Shown here piece after piece: positions 55,935-64,000 of a stretch of 64,000 nucleotides of DNA. The position numbers and the translations under genes are program-made. The notes beneath the pieces were generated by a model. The model was given only the letters and a program-made list of their open reading frames with translations, ran no database searches and was not told the origin of the DNA. Origin of the DNA: Halorubrum halophilum (GTDB lineage: Archaea; Halobacteriota; Halobacteria; Halobacteriales; Haloferacaceae); assembly GCF_000739595.1 (NCBI RefSeq), contig NZ_BBJP01000081.1:62001-126000 (forward strand), in the 5' to 3' direction. The stretch's first letter is position 1. The number at the start of each line of letters is the position of its first letter.

Positions 55935-58307
55935 GTGACAGACGCCCCGCCGTGGACCGACATCTTCGGCCACGCAGAGCCGTACCCCGAGCAGGCCGAC
56001 GGGATCGACGCCGCGATCGACGCCGCCGAGGACGGCGGCTTCCTCGCCTTGGAGGGCGCGTGCGGGACCGGCAAGACGATGCTCGCGCTCACCGCCGGGC
56101 TCGACCGCGTGCGCGACCCCGACTCCGAGTTCGAGCGCGTGTTCGTCCTCACGAGCGTCAAACAGCAGCTACGCCAGTTCGAGACCGATCTGGAGACGAT
56201 CAACGAGGATCTCCCTGAGGGGTACGATCCGGTCTCCGGACTCACCCTCGTCGGCAAGGCCGACGTGTGTCCGTACGCCCGCGAGAACCGTGGCGGGATC
56301 GACCGCGAGAACGTGTACGAGCGCTGCGAGGGGCTCCGCGAGCGCACCCGCAACCTCGTCGGCGACGGCGGCGCGACCACGACCTCGAACCTCGTGAGCG
56401 AGGCGCAGAGCCAGCAGGTCGGGCTGATGGACTCGGGGGCGCAGGGCGGCTCGACCGGCGGCGGAAGCGGCGGCTCCGGCGCCGCCGACTACCTCACCGT
56501 CGACGGCGAGCCCACTCCCTACCGACCGGACACCGAGGAGTTCGAGGGGACCGAGTTCTGCCCGTTCTACGCTGGGTTCCTCGACGACCTTCCCGAGGAC
56601 GGCGACCCCGCTGAGGCGGTCCCGTTTGACGTGACCGAGCTCGGCCACGTCGGGCCGACGGAGCTGGTCCGGCTCGCCGCCGGCCACGGCACCTGCCCGC
56701 ACTCGATCATGGGCGCGCTTGTCCCCGAGGTCGAAGTCGTCATCGGTAACTACTACCACGCGTTCGACCCGGTGACGACGGGCACGTTCACCGGCGCGCT
56801 GCTGGACGACTCGACGTTCGTCGTCTGCGACGAGGCGCACATGCTCGAACCGCGCGTACGCGACCTCGTGAGCGACCGGGTCGCCGACGCCAGCCTCCGC
56901 GACGCCGAGAACGAGCTCACGCGCGTCGTCCAGCCGCTCTCCTTCGAGACCGCGGGTGCGGAGTCGGACGACGCCGAACTCGTCCGCGGCGAACTTGAGG
57001 ATGCCGACGTGACCGTCGAGGAGATCGAGTCCGTCCGGGAGTTCTACGCCGACCTCCGGGGCGAGCTCGACCGGCGGGTGACCGAACGGCTGGACCGCGA
57101 GCGTCCGGACTGGCGGGCGTCGATGCGCGACCTCGACGACGACGAGGTCGCCCTCCGCGACCCGGAGGAGCCGGCCGAAGACGAGATCACGGCGTGGGCG
57201 AAGCGAGAGGGGTACGGCGACCGCGTCTGGGCGCGCGCGGAGCAGGTCGGTGCGGTCGTCAAGCGGGTGCTCGACTCGCTGGAAGAGGAGGACAAGAAGC
57301 GCGCTGCCCCGGGCGTCGGCCGCACCCTCAACGCGTGGTACCGCGAGGACCACGAGGAGTTCTTCCGCGCCATCGACCTGGAGCGGACGTGGGACGAGAC
57401 TGCGCCGCCCGACTCGTGGCGGCGCGCGTACAACGCGAGCCTCGCGCTGTACAACTGCCTGCCGAGCGAGCCGATCGGCGATCGGCTCGCGGAGTTCGGC
57501 GGCGGCGTCCTCATGAGCGCGACGCTGGAGCCGATGGACGTGTTCCGCGAGGTGACCGGCCTCGATCACCTCGAAGCGCGGGGACGACCGGTCGTGGAGC
57601 GGACGTACGGCCTCTCCTTCCCCGCGGAGAACCGCGAGAGCTTGGCGGTCGACGCGCCCAAATTCACGTACCAGAACCGCGGGGCGCCGGGAGAGGAGAA
57701 CGACACGCGCCTCGCGCACCTCGACGCGACCGCGGCGGTGGCGGGCCGCGAGGGGAACGTGCTCGTGGGCACACCGAGCTACGCGGAGGCGACGTGGATG
57801 GCCGAGTCGCTCTCGGAGCGGCTGGACAAGCCGGTGTTGCTCGACGAGTCGTCCGGCGATCGCGCCACGGAATCGCTGAAAGACGAGTTCTTCTCCGGGA
57901 AGGGGAAGGTGCTCGTGACGAGTCTCCGGGGGACGCTCACCGAAGGCGTCGACTACCGCGGCGACCGCCTGTCGGCCGCCGTGGTCTGTGGCGTCCCGAT
58001 CATCAACACGGCACGACCGCGGACGCGAGCGGTGATCACGGCGTACGACCGTCGGTTCGAGTCGGGGTTCGAGACCGCGCTCACCGTGCCCGCGGTCCGG
58101 AAGGCCCGGCAGGCCGTCGGCCGCGTCATCCGTGGCCCGGACGAGCGCGGCGTCCGCGTCCTGCTCGACGCCCGGTACGCCCGCGAGTCGTGGAACAGCG
58201 TCCGCGAGTACCTCCCGGTGCACGAGCGCGAGGAGTACCAGCCGGTGAGCCCGGATATGCTCGGGCTCGCGCTGGACCGGTTCGAACGGCGGACCCGCGG
58301 CGACTGA
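55935..58307 (+). CDS. XPD/Rad3-family Fe-S DNA helicase
   Basis: A 790-aa superfamily 2 helicase, a 5'-3' DNA unwinder of the XPD family used in repair. Walker A is GACGTGKT (about 41-48) and the DEAH box is at residues 299-302. Four cysteines at 112, 131, 209 and 254 (VCPYA, ERCEG, FCPFY, TCPHS) match the 4Fe-4S domain. Between the second and third is a linker rich in Gly and Ser (about 170-182) that is long for the family. Late motifs TSLRGTLTEGVDYRG and QAVGRVIRG are present. GTG 55935 is the start. Confidence 0.93.
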   Translation: MTDAPPWTDIFGHAEPYPEQADGIDAAIDAAEDGGFLALEGACGTGKTMLALTAGLDRVRDPDSEFERVFVLTSVKQQLRQFETDLETINEDLPEGYDPVSGLTLVGKADVCPYARENRGGIDRENVYERCEGLRERTRNLVGDGGATTTSNLVSEAQSQQVGLMDSGAQGGSTGGGSGGSGAADYLTVDGEPTPYRPDTEEFEGTEFCPFYAGFLDDLPEDGDPAEAVPFDVTELGHVGPTELVRLAAGHGTCPHSIMGALVPEVEVVIGNYYHAFDPVTTGTFTGALLDDSTFVVCDEAHMLEPRVRDLVSDRVADASLRDAENELTRVVQPLSFETAGAESDDAELVRGELEDADVTVEEIESVREFYADLRGELDRRVTERLDRERPDWRASMRDLDDDEVALRDPEEPAEDEITAWAKREGYGDRVWARAEQVGAVVKRVLDSLEEEDKKRAAPGVGRTLNAWYREDHEEFFRAIDLERTWDETAPPDSWRRAYNASLALYNCLPSEPIGDRLAEFGGGVLMSATLEPMDVFREVTGLDHLEARGRPVVERTYGLSFPAENRESLAVDAPKFTYQNRGAPGEENDTRLAHLDATAAVAGREGNVLVGTPSYAEATWMAESLSERLDKPVLLDESSGDRATESLKDEFFSGKGKVLVTSLRGTLTEGVDYRGDRLSAAVVCGVPIINTARPRTRAVITAYDRRFESGFETALTVPAVRKARQAVGRVIRGPDERGVRVLLDARYARESWNSVREYLPVHEREEYQPVSPDMLGLALDRFERRTRGD

Positions 58308-58430
58308 GGCGCGGGGTGAAGAAACGGCTGGACGACACTGAGCAGAAGTCGGGGTTACCACCCGCTTAACGTTTCGTTTTACGTAGGTATGTGGCTCGTA
58401 ACTAACCCTCGGTGACGCCCGTACGGTCTC

Positions 58431-58583
58431 ATGCAGCAACCGACACCGAAAGAGCGGTACCACGTCGTCTGCAGAGAGTGTCAGCTCGAACGGCTGTTCA
58501 GCGTCGTCGACGACGCGAACAGCCTCGAACGCGAACACGTCGCAGAGACCGGTCATCGGGTCGCAGTCGGCCGAGTTCGCTAG
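58431..58583 (+). CDS. small zinc-ribbon-like protein (50 aa)
   Basis: Between the XPD-like helicase and the aIF2-beta gene, ATG 58431 opens a 50-codon frame ending at TAG 58581. It encodes a Cys-x2-Cys pair (Cys14, Cys17 in VVCRECQ) followed by His36 and His42 (REHVAETGH), spacing that could bind one zinc. It has no signal or membrane helix. Short haloarchaeal zinc-finger proteins of this kind are common, and their roles are mostly unknown. A possible GTTTTACG box lies about 55 nt upstream. Confidence 0.6.
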   Translation: MQQPTPKERYHVVCRECQLERLFSVVDDANSLEREHVAETGHRVAVGRVR

Positions 58584-58706
58584 CTCGCGTCGTTCGGACG
58601 AGAGCCGTACCGCCGCGGCCCGGGTGCGGAACGAATCGGAGAAGTCGTCGGGGTGCGGAGCGGAACGGCGCGACGACGGGAAAACGGGGGCGCCCTCGCC
58701 GGATAG

Positions 58707-59318
58707 TCAGTTCTCGCGGCGGGCGAACGCGAGGTTGCCGGAGACGTTCTTGATGTAGGCCGTGACGGTCTCGCCTTCCTGTGCGCCGGGGACGAAGACC
58801 GTGTACTCGCCGCGTTCGGCGACGCCGTCGCCCTTGCGGCCGGTGCCGACGATTTCGAGCTCGTACGTGTTACCCGACTCGATCGCCTCCTCCTGCCGCT
58901 GGGTGTTCGAGGTGTTCTGCTTTGCGACGGGTCGGAAGGCCCCGCAGGCCTCACAGCGGAGCATGGGCGTGCGGTTCTCGGTCTCGAGCCGAGTGTCCGG
59001 CAGACCGCACTCCGAGCAGGTGACGAACGACTCGATGTACGAGTCGATCGCCGCCTGAAAGTCGCGCTCGCGGAAGTTCCCGCTGTAGCGGGCCCGTCCG
59101 TCCTCGTACTGGCCGGCGGTACCGAGCTCCTGCTGGATCTTCGAGTGGACGTGTTCGGGGTCGCGGCTCAACGCGTCGGCGATCGCAGAGAGGTTCGTCA
59201 GCCGGGTGAACGCGCCGTCCTTCTGCGCCTCCGGGTCCGGGACCGACAGCCGCTCGTCGGAGCCGCCGAGGTCCGGAACCTCCTCCATCGCGCGGTCGAG
59301 GCTCGATTCGTAGTCCAT
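58707..59318 (-). CDS. translation initiation factor aIF2-beta with C-terminal TRAM domain
   Basis: A 203-aa protein. Residues 1-140 are the aIF2-beta fold, with FTRLTNLSAIADALSRDPEHV and an FRERDFQAAIDSYIES helix. The zinc ribbon is CSECG…CEACG (C-x2-C-x18-C-x2-C). It helps place initiator tRNA on the small ribosomal subunit. Residues about 145-203 form a TRAM domain (YELEIVGTGRKGDGV, ERGEYTVFVPGA), a nucleic-acid-binding fold that eukaryotic eIF2-beta lacks. The initiator tRNA-Met gene lies just 141 nt upstream. Confidence 0.92.
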   Translation of the reverse strand: MDYESSLDRAMEEVPDLGGSDERLSVPDPEAQKDGAFTRLTNLSAIADALSRDPEHVHSKIQQELGTAGQYEDGRARYSGNFRERDFQAAIDSYIESFVTCSECGLPDTRLETENRTPMLRCEACGAFRPVAKQNTSNTQRQEEAIESGNTYELEIVGTGRKGDGVAERGEYTVFVPGAQEGETVTAYIKNVSGNLAFARREN

Positions 59319-59459
59319 ACCTGTGCGGACGGCGGCGCGACGGAAATCGCTTCCGGGTTCGGGATCGAAGGGTGACGACGCGACTTTGAGGCGAGAAACA
59401 GAGCTGAACGAAAAGGGAGAAAAGAACGCGAAACTCTGCGTGTCGCGTTCGTCCAGAAG

Positions 59460-59534
59460 TAGCGGGAAGTAGATTTGAACTACCGATCTCCGGGTTATGA
59501 GCCCGGCGGAATCTCCTGGCTATCCCATCCCGCT
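59460..59534 (-). tRNA. initiator tRNA-Met (anticodon CAT)
   Basis: Read on the minus strand, the acceptor AGCGGGA pairs with TCCCGCT and the discriminator is A. The anticodon loop CTCATAA gives CAT. Three G:C pairs at the end of the anticodon stem (GGG/CCC) and an A1:U72 first pair mark it as the initiator rather than elongator species. The tRNA is convergent with no protein gene, and 141 nt from the aIF2-beta gene. Confidence 0.93.
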
Positions 59535-59650
59535 ATCGTATCAAAATCGCGTGCGACTGTTAAGGGTTCTGATCCCATCGCCCGTGTGCGATTCGTCCAC
59601 GAAGCGTTTAAGTACTGATCGGGGCGTTCTCTCCCGGCTGCCGTCGGTCG

Positions 59651-59887
59651 TCAGGCGGCCTCGTCGTCGGAGCCATCGGCGCTCGCCGCCGCGTGCCGTT
59701 GGCTGAGCCGGAGCGCGGCGAGCGATCCGACCGCGAACCCGATCGGGAGCAGGGCCTCGGTGGGCTCGCCGGAGAACGCACGCGGAGCGGTCAACCCCGC
59801 CATCACGGCGAATAGCAGCGCCATCAGCCCGGCGATCGGGACCACGTAGCCGTCGGTGACCGGGGTGCGGTCGGATCCGTCGCTCAT
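59651..59887 (-). CDS. small hypothetical membrane protein
   Basis: A 78-aa protein with two hydrophobic segments (about 15-33 and 43-60) and a polar tail rich in Ala, Asp and Glu. The start MSDGSDRTP and the length are typical of haloarchaeal small membrane proteins, without a named family. It is divergent from the acyl-CoA ligase, and a GATTAAAAACCC tract (59909-59918) upstream of its ATG on the coding strand could hold its promoter. Confidence 0.55.
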   Translation of the reverse strand: MSDGSDRTPVTDGYVVPIAGLMALLFAVMAGLTAPRAFSGEPTEALLPIGFAVGSLAALRLSQRHAAASADGSDDEAA

Positions 59888-59985
59888 GCGGGTACGTCAG
59901 GGAGGCCGGATTAAAAACCCGAGGCGGACGCGGTCGAGCCGGACATGTTCGCTCGACCGCGTCCGCCTTGCACCGGCCGCAAACG

Positions 59986-59994
59986 CTTTTATGC
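59986..59994 (+). promoter_or_regulatory. TATA-like box of the acyl-CoA ligase gene
   Basis: CTTTTATGC lies 22-30 nt before the ATG at 60016, consistent with leaderless transcription. Confidence 0.6.
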
Positions 59995-60015
59995 ATCATA
60001 GATAGTGATAAACCG

Positions 60016-61632
60016 ATGCGAAAACCCCTACTGACGACGGACTTCTTGGACCGAGCGCGGCGCCACTACGCCGACGAGGAGGCCGTCCTCGCCACGGACG
60101 GGACGCGGTACACCTACGCCGAGCTGGGCGAGCGCGCGGATCGGTTCTCCGCCGCCCTTCAAGAGCGCGGGATCGAGAAGGGCGACCGCGTCGCGGTGTT
60201 GGACCCGAACACGCACTATCACCTCGAGGCGGCCTACGGCGCGATGCAGGTCGGCGCGATCCACACGCCGCTGAACTACCGGCTCACGCCCGACGACTTC
60301 TCGTACATGCTCTCCGACGCCGGCGTCGACGCCGTCTACGCCGACGCCGAGTACGCCGCGAATATCGAGGCGGTCCGCGACGAGGTGCCGACCGAGACGT
60401 TCCTCACGAATGACGCCGACGCGGTCGCGGGCGACTGGGAGTCGTTCGACGAGGCTCTCGCCGACGCGGACCCCGACGCCTACGAGCGCCCGGAGATGGA
60501 CGAGGACGACGTGATCACGATCAACTACACCTCCGGGACCACGGGCGACCCCAAGGGCGTCTGTCGCACCCACCGCGCCGAGACGCTGCACGCCTACCTC
60601 ATCACCATCCACCAAGAGATCACCGACGACGACGTGTACCTCTGGACGCTGCCGATGTTCCACGTCAACGGCTGGGGACACATCTACGCGATCACGGGGA
60701 TGGGCGCCCGCCACGTCTGTACCCGCGGGGTCGACGTCGCCGAGACGTTCGACCGGATCCGCACCGAGGACGTGTCGTACTTCTGTGCGGCGCCGACCGT
60801 CCTCAACATGCTCGGCGACCACCACGCCGAGCACGGCGGCGCGACGACCGGCGACAACGACGTGCGGGTCGCCACCGCGGGCGCGGCGCCGCCGGAGACG
60901 ACGATTCGCACCGTCGAGGAGGAGTTCGGCTGGGAGCTCAAACACGTGTACGGCGCGACCGAGACCGGGCCGCTCGTGACGACCTCGGACGCGAAGCGCC
61001 ACTACGACGCCGACTCCGACGACCGGTTCGCGGTCAAGAAGACGCAGGGGATCGGCTACCTCGGGACCGACGTGCGCGTCGTCGACGAGAACGGCGAGGA
61101 CGTGGCCGCCGACGGCGAGACGATCGGCGAGATCGTCGTCCGCGGCAACCAGGTGATGGACCGCTACTGGAACAAGCCTGAGGCCACCGAAGCGGCGTTC
61201 TCGGAGCGGCTGGAGGGATACTACCACATGGGCGACCTAGCCGTGGTCGACGAGGACGGCTTTGTCTCGATCCAGGACCGCAAAAAGGACATTATCATCT
61301 CCGGCGGCGAGAACATCTCCTCGATCGAGTTGGAGGACACCCTCTTCGAGCACGAGGTCGTCTCCGACGTCGCCGTCATCCCCGCGCCCGACGAGCGGTG
61401 GGGCGAGACGCCGAAGGCGTTCGTCGTCCCCGAGAGCGGCGACCCCGACGATCCGGGCGCGACGCCCGAGGAACTCACGGCGTTCGTTCGCGAGCGCGTC
61501 GCCGACTACAAGACGCCCGGCGAGGTGGAGTTCGTCGCCGACCTCCCGACGACCGCGACCGGGAAGATCCAGAAGTACGAGCTGCGGGAGCGCGAGTGGG
61601 ACGAGGAGGACCGGATGGTCGGGGAGGGGTAG
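60016..61632 (+). CDS. long/medium-chain fatty-acid CoA ligase-type enzyme (ANL superfamily)
   Basis: A 538-aa enzyme with the adenylation P-loop-like YTSGTTGDPKG (about 173-183), GATETGP, and a C-terminal lid GDLAVVDEDGF, then ENISSIELE and TATGKIQK carrying the catalytic lysine. Compared with the protein at 8845 it lacks the acetyl-type N-terminal domain and is about 140 aa shorter. A medium- or long-chain acyl substrate is therefore more likely; exact specificity is not visible. ATG 60016 fits the TATA-like box. An in-frame upstream Met (59968) falls before that box. Confidence 0.92.
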   Translation: MRKPLLTTDFLDRARRHYADEEAVLATDGTRYTYAELGERADRFSAALQERGIEKGDRVAVLDPNTHYHLEAAYGAMQVGAIHTPLNYRLTPDDFSYMLSDAGVDAVYADAEYAANIEAVRDEVPTETFLTNDADAVAGDWESFDEALADADPDAYERPEMDEDDVITINYTSGTTGDPKGVCRTHRAETLHAYLITIHQEITDDDVYLWTLPMFHVNGWGHIYAITGMGARHVCTRGVDVAETFDRIRTEDVSYFCAAPTVLNMLGDHHAEHGGATTGDNDVRVATAGAAPPETTIRTVEEEFGWELKHVYGATETGPLVTTSDAKRHYDADSDDRFAVKKTQGIGYLGTDVRVVDENGEDVAADGETIGEIVVRGNQVMDRYWNKPEATEAAFSERLEGYYHMGDLAVVDEDGFVSIQDRKKDIIISGGENISSIELEDTLFEHEVVSDVAVIPAPDERWGETPKAFVVPESGDPDDPGATPEELTAFVRERVADYKTPGEVEFVADLPTTATGKIQKYELREREWDEEDRMVGEG

Positions 61633-61665
61633 CTAACGAACAAAACGGCGGAGGAGCCGCCCGCC

Positions 61666-62799
61666 TCAGTCCTCGCCGAGCAGACTCTCGACGAGTTCCT
61701 CGGGCTCGAACAGGGTGAGGTCGTCGTACCCCTGTCCCGTCCCGAGGAAGAGGATCGGCTTCCCGGTGACGTACGCGACGGAGATGGCGGCGCCGCCGGA
61801 GGAGTCAGCGTCGGCCTTCGTCAGGATGGCGCCGTCGATCTCAGCGGCGTCGTTGAACTCCTTCGCGCGGTTCACCGCGTCCTGGCCCGCGACCGCCTCG
61901 TCGACGAACAGGGTCATGTCCGGGTCGACGACGCGGTCGATCTTCTCCAGTTGCGCCATCAGGTCGTCGCTCGTGTGGAGCCGGCCCGCGGTGTCGCCGA
62001 GGACCACGTCGATGTCGTTCGCCTCGGCGTATTCGACGCCGTCGTAGATGACGGCGGCGGGGTCGCCGCCCTGGTCGTGGGAGATGAGCTCTCGGTCAAG
62101 CCGGTCGGCGTGCTCCTGAATCTGCTCGTTGGCGCCCGCCCGGTAGGTGTCGCCGTTCGCCATCACCGACGAGTAGCCGCGGTCGGCGAGCCACTCGGAG
62201 AGCTTCGCGATGCTCGTCGTCTTCCCGACCCCGTTGACGCCGGTGAAGACGATGGTGACGGGTTTGTCCGCCTCCGCGATCCGCTCTTCGAAGTCAAACT
62301 GCCCGACGGCGATCACGTCGAGGAGGGCGTCGTGAAGCGCCGACTCGACCAGTTCGCCGGTCGTCTCGACCTGCTTGCGGGACTCGCCGAGCATCTTCTC
62401 GCGGACGGTCTCGAGGATGCGCTCGGCGACGCTCATCTCCACGTCGCTCTCGAGCAGGGCCATCTCGAGGTCCCACAGTGGCTGCTCGAGGTCCTCCTCC
62501 TCGATGATGATCCGGCCGGTCGCGAACGCCTTCGCGCGCTGGAAGGTGCTGGGCTCGTTGTCGTCGTCTGCGTCGTCCGAGCCGCCGGAAGCGGCCGTCT
62601 CGGCAGCGTCAGCGTCGCTTTCTGCGACGTGATCGGCCTCGGGGGACTCCGCGGCGGCGCTCTCGTCAGCCACGGGCTCGTCTCCCTCCGGCTCGTCCGA
62701 CTCCGCGGGCTCCTCGACCTCGGCGTTCTCCTCGACCTCGGCGTTCTCCTCGACGTCCTCCCGGAACCCGGAGAGCTTGTCTTTCAGTCCGTCGAACAC
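61666..62799 (-). CDS. ftsY: signal recognition particle receptor FtsY
   Basis: A 377-aa GTPase that docks the SRP-ribosome complex at the membrane for co-translational insertion. The acidic N-terminal A domain (about 1-90) has tandem EENAEVEE and repeats. The NG domain follows with the G1 loop GVNGVGKTT (about 187-195), the G3 DTAGR and the G4 TKAD. All GTP-binding motifs are intact. It is 9 nt downstream of pfdA on the same strand and probably in one operon with pfdA and rpl18a. Confidence 0.96.
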   Translation of the reverse strand: MFDGLKDKLSGFREDVEENAEVEENAEVEEPAESDEPEGDEPVADESAAAESPEADHVAESDADAAETAASGGSDDADDDNEPSTFQRAKAFATGRIIIEEEDLEQPLWDLEMALLESDVEMSVAERILETVREKMLGESRKQVETTGELVESALHDALLDVIAVGQFDFEERIAEADKPVTIVFTGVNGVGKTTSIAKLSEWLADRGYSSVMANGDTYRAGANEQIQEHADRLDRELISHDQGGDPAAVIYDGVEYAEANDIDVVLGDTAGRLHTSDDLMAQLEKIDRVVDPDMTLFVDEAVAGQDAVNRAKEFNDAAEIDGAILTKADADSSGGAAISVAYVTGKPILFLGTGQGYDDLTLFEPEELVESLLGED

Positions 62800-62808
62800 G
62801 GTCGGACC

Positions 62809-63267
62809 TTACTCCTCGCCGCCTTCGCCCTGCTGCATCTGCTGCATCTGCTGCTGCTGCATCTGCTGTTGCATCTGCTGGGCCTGCTGTTCGAGCTCGT
62901 CACTCTCGGTCTCAAGCTCGTCGACCTCCTCCTGCGTCTCCTCGATGCGCTCGTCGAGCGCGTCGCGCTTGCGACCGAGCACGTCGATGGCGTCTTCTTC
63001 GCTCTGCTCCGCGGAGTAGTTGCCGCCGAGCGAGACGATGATCTCGTCGATGTCCTGAACCTCGGCGCGCACGTAGGCGCCGCCGCCGAGCGGGACCTGC
63101 ACCGTCGAGCCCGAATCGAGGGTCTCGATCGCCTCGATCGCGTCGTCGATATCGGACTGCTCCTCCTGATAGTCGGCGATCTCGGCTTCGAGCGCCTCGA
63201 TCTCCTCGTCGAGCGCCTGCAGCTCCTGCGAGAGCTGCTGGAGCTGCTGTTGTCCGCCGCCCATCAT
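62809..63267 (-). CDS. pfdA: prefoldin subunit alpha
   Basis: A 152-aa subunit of the hexameric archaeal prefoldin chaperone, which hands unfolded proteins to the thermosome. Two long coiled-coil helices (about 5-55 and 85-130) flank a beta hairpin with VPLGGGAYVRAEV (about 59-71). The C-terminus is unusual: a repeated Met/Gln run (QQMQQQMQQQQMQQMQQG) and GEGGEE. It overlaps rpl18a by 4 nt and is followed by ftsY. Confidence 0.95.
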   Translation of the reverse strand: MMGGGQQQLQQLSQELQALDEEIEALEAEIADYQEEQSDIDDAIEAIETLDSGSTVQVPLGGGAYVRAEVQDIDEIIVSLGGNYSAEQSEEDAIDVLGRKRDALDERIEETQEEVDELETESDELEQQAQQMQQQMQQQQMQQMQQGEGGEE

Positions 63268-63440
63268 GCCGCGGACACCTCCTCGATGTCAATCTGGGTG
63301 CGCTTCCGGTTGTGCTGGCTCCCGACCGTGGTGTAGATTCGCTCGCGGGCGAGGTCCTCGTTCTCCGCCTCGACGTCCTTGGTGAACGGCTGGAAGCCGT
63401 CTCGGCTCTGGAACCGTCCACTCACCGTGTAGGTACTCAT
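63264..63440 (-). CDS. rpl18a: 50S ribosomal protein L18Ae (LX)
   Basis: A 58-aa ribosomal protein matching archaeal L18Ae/LX, with start MSTYTVSGRFQSRDG and basic end RKRTQIDIEEVS. The small size and lack of insertions are normal for the archaeal form. ATG 63440 is preferred to a Met two codons upstream. The order rpl18a-pfdA-ftsY is the usual haloarchaeal arrangement; an ABC fragment lies between it and eif6. Confidence 0.93.
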   Translation of the reverse strand: MSTYTVSGRFQSRDGFQPFTKDVEAENEDLARERIYTTVGSQHNRKRTQIDIEEVSAA

Positions 63441-63568
63441 GTTCACCGATCCGGCAGGGACAGGGAAGTATCTTCCTAAAAATCGAGACGCGGCCGAACA
63501 TCAGAAAAAGCAACGAAGAAGCGTTGAAACGCCCTTCGAGACGTAATTTGTTGTCGTCAGACGCGCGA

Positions 63569-63787
63569 TCACCCGGCGAGGTCGGTCGCGTCGTGACCGA
63601 GTCGGATGGCCCCGCCGCCTGTCGGCGACAGGAATCCGAGAAGGGTACGGGTCGCGGTCGTCTTCCCGGCGCCGTTCGGCCGGAGAAAGCCGAACACTTC
63701 GCCGTCCTCGACGGTGAACGACGCGTCCTCGCTACCGCGAACGTCGCCGTAGTACTTCGTCAGAGACCGACGTTCGATTGCGGGCGT
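63569..63787 (-). pseudogene. truncated ABC-transporter ATPase fragment
   Basis: About 73 codons on the minus strand, ending at TGA 63569, encode the first part of an ABC ATPase. LTKYYGDVRGSEDASFTVED leads into the Walker A loop LRPNGAGKTT and LLGFLSPT, then stop. There is no ATG at the start of the similarity, and the reading frame upstream lacks the usual first residues. The Q-loop, signature motif and Walker B are all missing. The decayed segment lies between eif6 and rpl18a in an otherwise conserved gene cluster. Confidence 0.75.
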
Positions 63788-63903
63788 ACCGTCGGCAACT
63801 CGGCGTCGAGTTTTAAAAAGGGGGAGCAGGATCGCCGGACCGGGCGCGGTCCCGTCAGGCGAGAGTCGAGCGAGGACCGGGGGGCGAAACGCGCGCGTCG
63901 GCC

Positions 63904-64000
63904 TCAGTCGATGAAGCCGAGCGTCTCCTCGATCCGACCCAGCTCCGGGCCGGTAGTGTCCTCGCCGACGACGTACCCCTCGTCGGTGGCGACGAGCCCG
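63904..64000 (-). CDS. eif6: translation initiation factor aIF6, C-terminal fragment (5' end outside window)
   Basis: The last 31 codons are visible on the minus strand, ending at TGA 63904. The reading [20 protein letters not shown] and the final TLGFID are the conserved C-terminus of aIF6, which binds the large ribosomal subunit and prevents joining. Most of the gene lies beyond the right edge. The position beside rpl18a fits the standard archaeal ribosomal cluster. Confidence 0.85.
   Translation of the reverse strand, partial: GLVATDEGYVVGEDTTGPELGRIEETLGFID

Overview
The window is a haloarchaeal chromosome segment, most like Halorubrum or a close relative. The signs are high GC, an excess of Asp and Glu codons in nearly every protein, short or leaderless transcripts behind TATA-like boxes, and archaeal markers: GyrA/GyrB, TFS, FttA (aCPSF1), proteasome alpha, RNase P Rnp2/Rnp3, Dph2, an XPD-like helicase, aIF2-beta with a TRAM domain, FtsY, prefoldin alpha, L18Ae and aIF6. 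No replication origin, CRISPR array, complete insertion sequence or provirus was seen. Both ends are cut: a MATE transporter on the left and aIF6 on the right.

Layout. 1-8.8 kb: end of a MATE transporter, an intergenic repeat (copy A), an Fe-ADH-like dehydrogenase, an RNA-ligase-like protein lacking the catalytic lysine, the gyrB-gyrA operon, a second copy of the repeat (copy B) and a frameshifted Tat lipoprotein gene. 8.8-13.6 kb: an acetyl-CoA synthetase-like enzyme, a peroxiredoxin, TatA, tRNA-Arg(CCT) and two membrane proteins. 13.9-23.2 kb: a tightly coupled type IV pilus operon of ATPase PilB, platform PilC and five small one-helix pilin-like proteins with overlapping or abutting reading frames. 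23.3-31.2 kb: TFS, methylglyoxal synthase, a membrane histidine kinase, FttA and an SDR enzyme. 31.2-33.4 kb: an AT-richer island with a UPF0058 protein, two stand-alone HalOD1 proteins and a HalX response regulator. 33.6-36.6 kb: the RNase P/proteasome operon (rnp3, methyltransferase, rnp2, psmA) divergent from a DUF357 gene. 36.7-42.4 kb: single-gene units for stress and redox enzymes, an inverted repeat copy C, and tRNA-Gly(TCC) flanked by partial copies of its own 3' end. 42.4-49.7 kb: a transducer, a Trm9-like methyltransferase and a second PilB-PilC pair without pilins. 49.9-64.0 kb: small conserved proteins, Dph2, the XPD-like helicase, aIF2-beta, initiator tRNA-Met, an acyl-CoA ligase, ftsY, pfdA and rpl18a, a decayed ABC-ATPase fragment, and the end of eif6.

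How the genes fit together. Most of the window is core information processing: topology (gyrase), transcription (TFS, FttA), tRNA maturation (RNase P), translation (aIF2-beta, L18Ae, aIF6, Dph2) and protein targeting or quality control (FtsY, TatA, prefoldin, proteasome). Two surface-filament export engines and a chemosensory transducer are added to this core.

The most unusual non-coding signal is the dispersed repeat at 312-775, 7828-8190 and 37626-37738. It has a 57-nt tandem leader unit and, in the two long copies, an inverted-repeat stem whose arms differ in sequence but keep perfect pairing. The segment between the arms lies in opposite orientation in the two copies. I did not recognise it as a described system; family membership, number of genomic copies and any RNA or recombination function cannot be judged from this window alone.
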